DNA from: Bacilli bacterium
GTDB taxonomy: Bacteria > Bacillota_I > Bacilli_A > RF39 > UBA660
Reading direction: 5' to 3'
Length of the DNA: 34,105 nt
Assembly: GCA_017441845.1 (NCBI GenBank)
Contig: JAFRVB010000002.1
Location: 1 to 34,105 of the forward strand
Shown: piece by piece, positions 1 through 6,875 of the stretch
Layout: every line of letters starts with the position of its first letter
How positions within the stretch are numbered: the stretch's first letter is position 1
Notes under the pieces: model-generated
The model's database searches: none
Seen by the model: only the letters and a program-made list of their open reading frames with translations
What the model was told of the DNA's origin: nothing
Program-made: the position numbers and the translations under genes

Positions 1-1011
1 ATTCCAAACCATACACTTTTAGTTGGTGGATTTCCATGTCAAGATTATTCAGTTGCTCAAACTCTTTCAAATAGTAAAGGTATTGAAGGTAAAAAAGGAG
101 TTTTATGGTGGGCAATTAATGATATATTAAAAGCTAAGAAACCACCATTTGTACTTTTAGAAAATGTTGATAGATTATTATTATCTCCTGCTAAGCAAAG
201 AGGAAGAGATTTTGGTATTATTTTAAGAAGTTTTCTAGATAATGGTTATGCTGTTCAATGGAGAGTTATAAATGCTGGAGAATATGGTTTACCACAAAAA
301 AGAAGAAGAGTATTTATTTTTGCTTATCATAAATCTACAGAGTATTATAAATCATTATCAAAGAGTAATCCTAAAGATATAATTTTTAAAGATGGAATGT
401 TTGTTAAACAATTTCCAATTAAAGATATAGAATTAGAATTTAATACAACTAATTTATCAAAAGATTCATTTAAAGATTTAGTTGAAGTAAGTGATAATTT
501 TAAAGCACAATTCTATAACGCTGGAATTATGATTAATGGTAAAGTATATACTTCAAAAGTAGAATCAGATTGTAATGAAATATATCCATTGAAGAAAATA
601 ATTCAACATGAAGAAGTTGATCAAAAGTTTTTCTTAAGTGATGAAGCTTATAAGAAATTTGAATATCTTAAAGGTAATAAAAGAATTCCTAGAGTTAAAC
701 CTAATGGAGAAGAATATTTTTATACTGAGGGTGCTATGCCATGTCCTGATAATTTAGAAGCTCCAGCTAGAACTATGTTAACTAGTGAGGGTGGAATAAG
801 TAGAACTACTCATATAGTTGAAGATTATAAAACTAAAAAGATTAGATTATTAACTCCAATTGAATGTGAAAGAATAAATTGTTTTCCAGATAATTGGACT
901 AATACAGGTATGACAGATAAGAAAAGAAACTTCATGATGGGTAATGCTTTAGTTGTAGGAATTATCGAAAAAATAGGAATCGAATTAGAAAAAATAATCA
1001 ACAATGAATAA
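1..1011 (+). CDS. DNA (cytosine-5) methyltransferase, 3' part (5' end outside window)
   Basis: Transfers a methyl group from S-adenosylmethionine to C5 of cytosine in a specific DNA site. The frame is open from base 1, so the gene starts upstream; the ATG at 397 is internal. In the 336 visible codons are motif IV (GGFPCQ, catalytic Cys at visible codon 13), motif VI (ENV, codons 54-56), motif VIII (QKRRRVFIF, about 99-107), a variable target-recognition stretch, and motifs IX and X (RLLTPIECERINCFP, then GNALV). The order is that of the Dcm/HhaI family. Motif I and the SAM loop are missing only because of the window edge. A restriction partner, if any, would be upstream; none is seen downstream. 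A terminator overlaps the stop codon. Target specificity cannot be read from this sequence. Confidence 0.93.
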   Translation: MPNHTLLVGGFPCQDYSVAQTLSNSKGIEGKKGVLWWAINDILKAKKPPFVLLENVDRLLLSPAKQRGRDFGIILRSFLDNGYAVQWRVINAGEYGLPQKRRRVFIFAYHKSTEYYKSLSKSNPKDIIFKDGMFVKQFPIKDIELEFNTTNLSKDSFKDLVEVSDNFKAQFYNAGIMINGKVYTSKVESDCNEIYPLKKIIQHEEVDQKFFLSDEAYKKFEYLKGNKRIPRVKPNGEEYFYTEGAMPCPDNLEAPARTMLTSEGGISRTTHIVEDYKTKKIRLLTPIECERINCFPDNWTNTGMTDKKRNFMMGNALVVGIIEKIGIELEKIINNE

Positions 1012-1028
1012 TTGTTGATCTTTTTATT
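997..1028 (+). terminator. Intrinsic terminator of the methyltransferase gene
   Basis: ATCAACAAT (997-1005) and ATTGTTGAT (1011-1019) form a 9-bp stem followed by CTTTTTATT. The stem includes the last codons and the TAA stop. Confidence 0.75.
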
Positions 1029-1044
1029 ATATTTGTGTTATAAT
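1015..1044 (+). promoter_or_regulatory. Extended -10 promoter for the small RNA candidate
   Basis: TTGATC at 1015-1020, an 18-base spacer, and TATAAT at 1039-1044 with an upstream TG (1036-1037), giving TGTTATAAT. The -35 lies inside the preceding terminator stem. The predicted start is about 1051. Confidence 0.6.
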
Positions 1045-1050
1045 TAATTC

Positions 1051-1155
1051 AGTTAGTAGTTATTACTACTTATTATTTTGAGAACACGGGTTGTTCTACA
1101 CAATGCAGACTCGTGCCATTAGATATTAAAACACTAACAATTGTTAGTGTTTTTT
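1051..1155 (+). ncRNA. Candidate small structured RNA, about 105 nt
   Basis: A promoter (TGTTATAAT ending at 1044) and a strong terminator (1128-1155) bracket about 105 bases with no credible reading frame. Three helices are visible. AGTAGT/ACTACT (1055-1060/1065-1070) has a 4-nt loop. CACGGGT/ACTCGTG (1085-1091/1109-1115, one G-U pair) encloses an inner TTGT/ACAA hairpin. The third is the terminator. The block 1081-1118 is clearly more GC-rich than its surroundings. No known RNA family was recognised. It could instead be the leader of a gene lost or inverted here, but the next gene is on the opposite strand. Confidence 0.5.
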
Positions 1156-1157
1156 TA
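1128..1157. terminator. Bidirectional terminator
   Basis: A perfect palindrome built on AACACTAAC and GTTAGTGTT (1128-1153) has a T-run on the right and A residues on the left. It can stop the small RNA on the plus strand and the 1144-1506 gene on the minus strand. Confidence 0.8.
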
Positions 1158-1506
1158 TTTCTTCTTCTTTCTTAAATGTTCTTTTAGCAGCTAAGAAAGT
1201 TAATTCAATATTAATAAGTATTCCTATTACAAAACCTATTATAAAAGATGTATTTATATCTTTAGTTGTATCTAGTGATACCACTACATTTACGATATAA
1301 CAGGCACAGTATAACCAAAAGAACTTAATACCTCTTCCTTTTAATAAATAAAATAGAGCAATAGCTTCACCAATACAAGCTATTCCTGATATAGCATATA
1401 AGTATCCTTTACTTACAGTCATAAAGTTAGTTACTATACCTAGGATAGCTATAAGTAATAAAAATAATAACCAAATTTTACCAATTCTAGATATTTTACC
1501 AGACAT
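1144..1506 (-). CDS. Small four-helix membrane protein, function unknown
   Basis: 120 residues with four predicted membrane segments: about 12-31 (WLLFLLLIAILGIV), 36-56, 62-80 and 88-108. The C-terminus is charged and lysine-rich. No family was recognised. The start is supported by AGAAGGAG upstream of ATG at 1506. It is transcribed from a divergent promoter pair shared with the nucleotidase-like gene at 1594 and stops inside a bidirectional terminator, so it is a single-gene unit. It shares no visible motif with neighbouring genes. Confidence 0.7.
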   Translation of the reverse strand: MSGKISRIGKIWLLFLLLIAILGIVTNFMTVSKGYLYAISGIACIGEAIALFYLLKGRGIKFFWLYCACYIVNVVVSLDTTKDINTSFIIGFVIGILINIELTFLAAKRTFKKEEEIKKH

Positions 1507-1529
1507 ATATATTCTCCTTCTATAAATTA

Positions 1530-1560
1530 ATTATAACATATTTATAAATTATGTTATAAT
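1530..1560. promoter_or_regulatory. Back-to-back divergent extended -10 promoters in a palindrome
   Basis: ATTATAACAT (1530-1539) and ATGTTATAAT (1551-1560) are exact inverted repeats. Each arm is an extended -10 (TGTTATAAT), one firing left into the 1144-1506 gene and one right into the 1594 gene. Only 11 bases separate the arms, so each promoter's -35 region covers the other's -10. Confidence 0.65.
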
Positions 1561-1593
1561 AGAAAACAATTATCTATTAAATGAGGTGAAAAT

Positions 1594-2091
1594 ATGAAAT
1601 ATTTTGAACCTGGAGATATCTTATTAGCAGATTTTGATGGTGTTTATATAGATTCTCAACAAAGATTTTTAGAAGTAATGAAAGATGAAAAATCTTTTAT
1701 TCTATGGATGGAATATTTAACTAGTATTAATTGGAAATATTTTTTATATGAATGTGAAGAGATGTTGAATGCTACTGATACATTTTTAGAACTACAAGAA
1801 TTAAATATATTAAAAGGATTTATTACTAGGATTCATTCTTTTGATGAAGGTAGAGAAAAAGGTAAATTCATAAGAGATAAAGGTTTAATAGTACCTATAT
1901 ATTATGTACTTCCTAAACAACCTAAAAGTGTTGTATATATGCCTGATGAACATACTATATTATTAGATGATAATTATGATAATGCGATTGATTGGGAAGA
2001 CAATGGAGGTAAGTCAATTATCTTTGATCCTACTAGTAAAACTGAGAATAAAAAATTAATTAAAAAATTAGACAGTCTATTGACAAGATAG
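1594..2091 (+). CDS. HAD-superfamily hydrolase, 5'(3')-deoxyribonucleotidase-like
   Basis: 165 residues with the signatures of the HAD phosphatase fold. Motif I is ADFDGVYID (nucleophile Asp13, acid/base Asp15), a motif II Thr/Ser lies in GFITRIHS (78-82), a motif III lysine lies near 107-111 (LPKQPKS), and the motif IV acidic pair is Asp125-Asp126 in ILLDDN. The pattern LPKQPKS, then ILLDD, then GGxSIIFDP resembles the cytosolic deoxyribonucleotidase (NT5C) branch found in bacteria and phages. The likely reaction is dephosphorylation of a nucleoside monophosphate, but the substrate is inferred. The start follows GAGGTGA. It lies alone between its divergent promoter and its own terminator. 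Confidence 0.72.
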   Translation: MKYFEPGDILLADFDGVYIDSQQRFLEVMKDEKSFILWMEYLTSINWKYFLYECEEMLNATDTFLELQELNILKGFITRIHSFDEGREKGKFIRDKGLIVPIYYVLPKQPKSVVYMPDEHTILLDDNYDNAIDWEDNGGKSIIFDPTSKTENKKLIKKLDSLLTR

Positions 2092-2101
2092 ACTTTTCTT
2101 T
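2074..2101 (+). terminator. Intrinsic terminator
   Basis: AGTCTAT (2074-2080) and ATAGACT (2088-2094) form a stem followed by TTTTCTTTT. The stem overlaps the end of the HAD gene. Confidence 0.75.
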
Positions 2102-2128
2102 TGAAAAAATATTTGTTATGATGAGATT

Positions 2129-2218
2129 GAAGGATAGGTTGATCATATGAAGAATGTATTTTTATGCCAACTTATAATTAAAATTTAGAGCAGGTTAGCC
2201 GAAGTGCCTGCTTTTTTT
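2129..2218 (+). ncRNA. Candidate leader RNA with attenuator-like terminator before the phosphoesterase gene
   Basis: An extended -10 (TGTTATGAT, 2114-2122) predicts a transcript from about 2129. ATAGGTTG (around 2134) can pair with CAACTTAT (around 2168), one G-U pair, enclosing an A/T-rich hairpin. AGCAGG (2189-2194) pairs with CCTGCT (2207-2212) and is followed by seven Ts, ending only a few bases before the ribosome binding site GGGAGGT of the gene at 2233. A terminator between promoter and start codon suggests attenuation or a ligand-sensing leader. A second possible -10 (TATAAT, 2173-2178) lies within it, so the start site is uncertain. No known riboswitch consensus was recognised. Confidence 0.45.
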
Positions 2219-2232
2219 GGTGGGAGGTAACT

Positions 2233-4242
2233 ATGGATAAGGATTTCGATAAAGACGATTTAGAGAAGATTGCCGAACTTCTTGAATTGACTAAGAAAGA
2301 GAAAAACATTTCTGTAGTAGCTAATGCTTTAGGCATTAGTGAATTTGAAACTTTAGGTATTGTTCACACTTTAATTGAAAGAGGAAATCATATTATTGTT
2401 AAACAATATGATGATGGATTTCATTTATTAAATAAAGGAGATCCTGTAGAAGTTGAAGGTGGAAAATACTCTTTTGGAACGGACGAAAACAATGAATTTA
2501 AGTTTGCAGTAATATCAGATACTAGACTTGGTTCTAAGTCACAACAATTAGCTATTCTAAACGATATTTATAGAAAAGCTCAAGAGATGGGAATTCACAA
2601 TGTTATACTTTGTGGAAACATTTCTGCTGGATTAAAGCCTATTACTGATGTAGAATCTAACTTTATAGATGATACTCAAGCTCAAATAGATTATATTGTT
2701 GCTAATTATCCTAAATATGAAGGTATTAAGACATATTTCATTTTAGGTAAAGAAGATAATAAACATCTTACTAAAAATAATATCAATATAGGACAAAGAA
2801 TTGCTAGTCAAAGACCTGATATGATTTATTTAGGAAAAGATCTTTGTGATATAACTATTGATCGTGCTAAGATGCAAGTTTTAAATTCTAAATTAAGTAA
2901 AACTTATACTGCTTCTTATCGTCCACAACAAACTATAGATGCTTATCGTAGTGAAGATAAACCTGATATCTTATTATTCGGTGGTCTACTTCAAATGGAA
3001 AAATTCAAATATCGTGGTGTTGATTGTATAACTGTACCAAGTGTATGTGCTACAGATAAAGAGATGAAAACTAAACGTTATAATAATACTATCGGTGCTT
3101 GGTATGTTACTGCTAAAACTAATGAAAAAGGTTTATTAGAATCAATTAATGCGATAGATTCACCTTACTTTATTAGTAATAAAAATGATTATAAAGGTAC
3201 TACTATTATGATCCCTTCTTCATCAAAGAAAACTATTGATTTAGATAATGCTTCTATTGAGACTGGTTTAAAAAGTTTTAATTATATTAAAAATGGTATG
3301 AGTATAGATACATTTATGTCTAAATTTAATATTAGTTATAAAGAACTACAAGGATTACTACATATATGGGAATATTGTGGTAAGAAAGTAGATATTGTTC
3401 CAGAAGGAAAAGAAATGGTATTTAAAAAGAATACTCCTAAGAAAGCTACTTATAGTAAAGCTGGTTTAGATGATTTGAATTATTCTGAAATATTAGTAGT
3501 ATCAGATACTCATTTTGGTAATATTCATAATCAATTACATTTATTAAATGAGTTATATCAAGAAGCTTATAATAGAGGTATTACTACAGTACTTCATGTT
3601 GGTGATATGACTGATGGTAATTATCCAAATAGACCTGAAAATCCTAGACAACAATTCTTACATGGATTTGATGAACAAGTTGGTTATGTTGCGGATATGT
3701 ATCCTGAAATAGATGGTATGACTACTTACTATATACTTGGTAGCCATGATGAAACTCATTATAAGAATGGTCAAGCTACTGTAGATAGATGGTTAGATGC
3801 GACTAGAAAAGATATGAAATTCTTAGGACAAGACAATGGAGAAATAACTATTAATAAGGTTAAATATGTACTTGATCATCCAGGAGGAGGGTCATCTCAA
3901 TCATTATCTTATAAACCTCAAAAGAGAATTGAGATATTAGAATCTCATATGAAACCAAAGATATTATTAATTGGACATTATCATAAGAGTTATCATTTCT
4001 TATATAGAAATGTTCAATGTTTAGAAGTACCTGCTTTATGTGGAAAGACTCAATTCCAACAAAAACAAGGATTAATCAATTCAGTTGGAGGATATTTCTT
4101 AAAAGTTTGGTCTGACAAGAAAGGTCATGTTCAATATGTTGAACCAGAAGAAATAGCTTATGGTAAGAAAGATCTTTGGGATGAAGCTGGTAAAGATAAA
4201 AAGAAAGTTAAAAAATTAACTATTCCTCATGGTATATATTAA
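2233..4242 (+). CDS. Tandem calcineurin-like metallophosphoesterase with a degenerate first copy
   Basis: 669 residues made of two homologous halves. Each half is a short helical, winged-helix-like segment (about 8-75 and 335-405) followed by a metallophosphoesterase fold. The C-terminal copy keeps the dimetal site: SDTH (Asp425, His427), GD (Asp458), GSHD (His505, Asp506), His549 and GHYH (His582, His584). In the N-terminal copy these read SDTR, GN (Asn129), GKED, Ser219 and GGLL, so nearly every ligand is lost while the fold-defining hydrophobic pattern remains. The likely role is a Mn/Fe/Zn-dependent phosphodiesterase or phosphatase, with the first half regulatory or structural. The substrate is unknown. 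The start follows GGGAGGT. No signal peptide, so it is probably cytoplasmic. Confidence 0.85.
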   Translation: MDKDFDKDDLEKIAELLELTKKEKNISVVANALGISEFETLGIVHTLIERGNHIIVKQYDDGFHLLNKGDPVEVEGGKYSFGTDENNEFKFAVISDTRLGSKSQQLAILNDIYRKAQEMGIHNVILCGNISAGLKPITDVESNFIDDTQAQIDYIVANYPKYEGIKTYFILGKEDNKHLTKNNINIGQRIASQRPDMIYLGKDLCDITIDRAKMQVLNSKLSKTYTASYRPQQTIDAYRSEDKPDILLFGGLLQMEKFKYRGVDCITVPSVCATDKEMKTKRYNNTIGAWYVTAKTNEKGLLESINAIDSPYFISNKNDYKGTTIMIPSSSKKTIDLDNASIETGLKSFNYIKNGMSIDTFMSKFNISYKELQGLLHIWEYCGKKVDIVPEGKEMVFKKNTPKKATYSKAGLDDLNYSEILVVSDTHFGNIHNQLHLLNELYQEAYNRGITTVLHVGDMTDGNYPNRPENPRQQFLHGFDEQVGYVADMYPEIDGMTTYYILGSHDETHYKNGQATVDRWLDATRKDMKFLGQDNGEITINKVKYVLDHPGGGSSQSLSYKPQKRIEILESHMKPKILLIGHYHKSYHFLYRNVQCLEVPALCGKTQFQQKQGLINSVGGYFLKVWSDKKGHVQYVEPEEIAYGKKDLWDEAGKDKKKVKKLTIPHGIY

Positions 4243-4266
4243 AAACACTATTTAATAGTGTTTTTT
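4241..4266 (+). terminator. Intrinsic terminator
   Basis: AACACTAT and ATAGTGTT form a stem with a 3-nt loop just after the TAA, followed by TTTTTT that runs straight into the next promoter. Confidence 0.8.
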
Positions 4267-4269
4267 ATG

Positions 4270-4278
4270 TGATACAAT
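4270..4278 (+). promoter_or_regulatory. Extended -10 promoter of the CYTH gene
   Basis: TGATACAAT begins four bases after the T-run of the preceding terminator. The predicted start is about 4285, immediately before the ribosome binding site AAGGTGA (4286-4292). Confidence 0.6.
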
Positions 4279-4296
4279 TTATATGAAGGTGATTTT

Positions 4297-4932
4297 ATGG
4301 AAATAGAAGCAAGATATTTTTATTCTACTAAGAGTAAAGATAAAATTATTAAACAATTAGAAAGTTTAGATGGGTTGTTCTATGATGATAGATATTATGA
4401 AAAAACTGATCAATATAATCATCCTATGAAAGAATATGATTTCTATAGTAAAGAAATAGATGGAAGATTTAGAATTAGAAAAACAGAAAATGATAAGATA
4501 CAGAAATGTATGATTACATGGAAAAGAAGAGATCATGGTAGTAATGGTAGTATTCATCAAGAAGAAGAAATTGAAGTTAGTATTAATCCTTCAGAGTATG
4601 ATAATTTAATTCTTCTTTTAACTAATGTATTACATTTAGATTTAATAGAGAGTTATGAAAGATATAGATCTGTTTTTCATAATGATGATGTGGAAATTGT
4701 AGTGGATGAATATCCTTTTGGTATAGCTCTTGAAATAGAAAATAAAAATAATGAAAAAGATGGTATTAAAGTAGTAGATGAATGGATTAAAAAGATAGGT
4801 TTAAATATTGATGATGCTTATCCTCTATCTTGGGATGATAAGTACTTAGAGTTATGTAAGGAACAAAATAAAAAGGTGGAATCAATCGTTACCTTTGATA
4901 AAGATATGCCTCAAGCAACTAATGATTTTTAA
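4297..4932 (+). CDS. CYTH-domain protein (class IV adenylate cyclase / tripolyphosphatase fold)
   Basis: 211 residues that read through the CYTH tunnel-fold pattern. The N-terminal acidic motif is MEIEAR (Glu2, Glu4; the usual ExExK lysine is replaced by Arg6). Then come GRFRIRK (Arg57, Arg59, Arg61), ITWKRR (Lys76, Arg77), QEEEIEV (Glu89-Glu93), ERYRS (Arg122, Arg124), VVDEYPFG (Asp137) and LEIE (Glu146, Glu148). CYTH enzymes bind a triphosphate and divalent metals inside a beta barrel. Members include CyaB-type adenylate cyclases, thiamine triphosphatases and inorganic tripolyphosphatases, and which applies here cannot be decided. The start follows AAGGTGA. The gene is a single unit between a terminator-promoter junction and a bidirectional terminator. 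Confidence 0.82.
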   Translation: MEIEARYFYSTKSKDKIIKQLESLDGLFYDDRYYEKTDQYNHPMKEYDFYSKEIDGRFRIRKTENDKIQKCMITWKRRDHGSNGSIHQEEEIEVSINPSEYDNLILLLTNVLHLDLIESYERYRSVFHNDDVEIVVDEYPFGIALEIENKNNEKDGIKVVDEWIKKIGLNIDDAYPLSWDDKYLELCKEQNKKVESIVTFDKDMPQATNDF

Positions 4933-4940
4933 ATACATAG

Positions 4941-4970
4941 AAAAAGCAAACTTAATAGTTTGCTTTTTTT
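4941..4970. terminator. Bidirectional terminator between converging genes
   Basis: AAGCAAACT and AGTTTGCTT form the stem, with an A-run on the left and T-run on the right. It serves both the CYTH gene (plus) and the surface protein gene (minus). Confidence 0.82.
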
Positions 4971-6693
4971 ATTTAACTTTTACTTTATCTTTTTCTCTTC
5001 TTCTACCTAGAGCTAATCCTATTAATGTTAGTGATGATCCTATAAGTGCCATAGCTGGTAGAGCTATATTATTTTCATCTCCAGTTTGAGGCATGCTACT
5101 TACAGCAGCAGGTGTTATTTTTTGAACTGGTTGATCTGGTGTAACAGGTGGCTCAACTGGTGGTTCTACTGGTGGCTCAACTGGTGGTTCATTTTCTTTT
5201 ATGTTAACTAAATCTAAATCAATAGCATAGTTTTCATCATATGGGTTGAACCAAGTTATACCTAATAAGTTTTGATATGCTCCATCATAATCATTACCAG
5301 ATAAATCTGCTGGTATATTATTTGATGAATAAATATATAGATGCATATCAGCTGGATGGTGATCTTGATCACTAATTAGATATTGATATAACTCATAATA
5401 TCTAGCAATTTTTTCTCTTACTTCTGCGCTATTTTTAGCACCGTGTCCTGAACTCCAGTGTCTAGCTAAGTTACCAAAGGCATCTCCTCCACCGATAACT
5501 GTTGTAAAGATATCAGTACCTAATGGTGCATCTGGATTATAAACAAAGCTTCTATACCAAGGATATAAGTATTGATAATAACCTTTTTCTTCATTATACC
5601 AATAATCAGGAACTCCTGCTGGTATAGCACTTTCGCTTCTTATTCCACCTTGTACTCTTGTTAAACCAGCATTTGTATAATTCTTAAGTGCTGATTCAGT
5701 TACATATCTAATTTCTGCAGGTGTTAAATCAGAAAACATTTCTACAGCAAGTTGACGATGATAAATAATATCTAACATTTTGTCATATAACTCTTGTGAA
5801 GTTAAACTTTGATCTGAAATATCAATTTTATTTGTGTTTTGTTGTGCATCAATATAAATTGTTTGTCTCATGAAGTTTCTAATATCATCTGAACTTAATA
5901 CCATTCCATCATAAACAGAGTTTTCATCTGGTGTTTCCCAGTCTTGGTTAATACAGTAAACTTCACTCTTTTGAGATTCCATTTCTATATAATATAATGG
6001 TGTACCACCATAGTGAGAACATGGTGTTTCTGAGAAATCTACACCAGCATTTAAATCTTTTACTTCTACTTTAATAGTAAATGGTTTATCAGCTGCTTTG
6101 ATATATCCATTTGGAGCTGATACTTCATGTAAAACATAATCTCCTTCAGGAAGCATTGATATATGATCAGTTCCATCAGAAATCCATTCATCTACAACAT
6201 TTCCATTTGAATCAATAATTTGTAAAAGAGCTCCAGCTAATGGTTCACCATCTTCATCTAATTTTGAAGTTGTTGTTTGTACTTTATGAACTTCAGATTC
6301 TTCTCTAGGAGTTGCTTCAGCTTTTTGTCCATTTCCGTCGTTAGCAACATTTTCATTAGTAGGTGTTGTTTCTCCAGCTGTTCTTACAGTGTTTTCTTCT
6401 ACTACTTCTCCTTTTGCTTCCTCTTTTACTTCTTCTTTAACCTCTTCTTTTACTTCTTCCTTAACTTCTTCTTTTACTTCTTCCTTAACTTCTTCTTTTA
6501 CTTCTTCCTTAACTTCTTCTTTTACTTCTTCTTTTACTTCTTGACCTTCTTCAACTGTTTGTTCATAAGTTGTATCAGCTGTTTGTTCATCCATAGCATA
6601 AGCAGGTTCAGCTAAAGCTAATCCTCCACTTGTTGATAAAGTAATTGCTACAGCGATAGCAGCTGCATTCATTTTCAATTTACTAATATTCAT
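4969..6693 (-). CDS. Sortase-anchored surface protein with Cna-B-like and thioester-domain-like regions
   Basis: 574 residues, built for display on a cell wall. A signal peptide (1-33, ending AEPAYA) is followed by about ten EVKE repeats (52-92). Next is a SpaA/Cna-B-like prealbumin fold (about 138-215: KLDEDGEPLAGALLQI, then LPEGDYVLHEVSAPNGY). A long region with thioester-domain character (about 224-500) carries YCINQ (Cys247) and RYVTESALK (330-337). A PPVEP linker leads to the sorting signal MPQTG (534-538), a hydrophobic helix and a basic tail. Family thioester domains join Cys to Gln in a TQxAIW-like motif; here Glu333 sits at the apparent Gln position. No sortase gene is in the window. 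The likely role is a host- or matrix-binding adhesin. The start follows GGGAGGT. Confidence 0.88.
   Translation of the reverse strand: MNISKLKMNAAAIAVAITLSTSGGLALAEPAYAMDEQTADTTYEQTVEEGQEVKEEVKEEVKEEVKEEVKEEVKEEVKEEVKEEVKEEVKEEAKGEVVEENTVRTAGETTPTNENVANDGNGQKAEATPREESEVHKVQTTTSKLDEDGEPLAGALLQIIDSNGNVVDEWISDGTDHISMLPEGDYVLHEVSAPNGYIKAADKPFTIKVEVKDLNAGVDFSETPCSHYGGTPLYYIEMESQKSEVYCINQDWETPDENSVYDGMVLSSDDIRNFMRQTIYIDAQQNTNKIDISDQSLTSQELYDKMLDIIYHRQLAVEMFSDLTPAEIRYVTESALKNYTNAGLTRVQGGIRSESAIPAGVPDYWYNEEKGYYQYLYPWYRSFVYNPDAPLGTDIFTTVIGGGDAFGNLARHWSSGHGAKNSAEVREKIARYYELYQYLISDQDHHPADMHLYIYSSNNIPADLSGNDYDGAYQNLLGITWFNPYDENYAIDLDLVNIKENEPPVEPPVEPPVEPPVTPDQPVQKITPAAVSSMPQTGDENNIALPAMALIGSSLTLIGLALGRRREKDKVKVK
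5147..5192. repeat. 12-bp tandem repeat coding the PPVEP linker
   Basis: Four 12-bp units (GGTGGCTCAACT alternating with GGTGGTTCTACT) encode PVEP on the minus strand. The A-B-A-B alternation makes the true unit 24 bp. Confidence 0.8.
6421..6542. repeat. 12/24-bp tandem repeat coding EVKE
   Basis: About ten 12-bp units encode EVKE in the surface protein. In the middle of the array two codon versions alternate, so 24-bp blocks are identical. This pattern suggests expansion in 24-bp steps. Confidence 0.88.
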
Positions 6694-6726
6694 AAGTAAC
6701 CTCCCTTTAAAACGCAGTTCTCTTGT

Positions 6727-6755
6727 ATTTTAATATTTTAATAAGTGTTTGTCAA
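6727..6755 (-). promoter_or_regulatory. Sigma-A-type promoter of the surface protein gene
   Basis: On the minus strand, TTGACA (6750-6755), a 17-base spacer and TAAAAT (6727-6732). This is the only exact TTGACA -35 at ideal spacing that I found in the window. Confidence 0.75.
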
Positions 6756-6825
6756 ACATATTTTGATTTTATACTACTTATTTTAAAATATGCATTATTT
6801 CTCTTGGATTTATTGATAATTATTG

Positions 6826-6854
6826 TTGTTTTTTAACGACATAAGTCTTATACT
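6826..6854 (+). promoter_or_regulatory. Promoter of the DUF5684 gene
   Basis: TTGTTT (6826-6831), a 17-base spacer and TATACT (6849-6854). The ribosome binding site AGAGGAGGA follows before ATG at 6876. Confidence 0.55.
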
Positions 6855-6875
6855 ATAAGTAAGAGGAGGAGTTTT

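Noticed and set aside
397-1011. Methyltransferase starting at the ATG at 397
   Set aside because: The frame is open upstream to base 1 and the catalytic motifs IV, VI and VIII lie before 397, so the ATG is internal.
2129-2218. Assignment of the phosphoesterase leader to a known riboswitch (preQ1, ZTP, fluoride, THF or T-box)
   Set aside because: None of the consensus cores I remember could be matched; only the terminator and one upstream helix are supported.
4366-4560. Minus-strand open frame inside the CYTH gene
   Set aside because: It lies antisense to a well-supported gene, lacks a ribosome binding site and has low-complexity content.
6277-6615. Plus-strand open frame opposite the adhesin repeats
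   Set aside because: It is a shadow of the EVKE repeat (a Phe/Tyr/Ser-rich translation), with no ribosome binding site or plausible protein.
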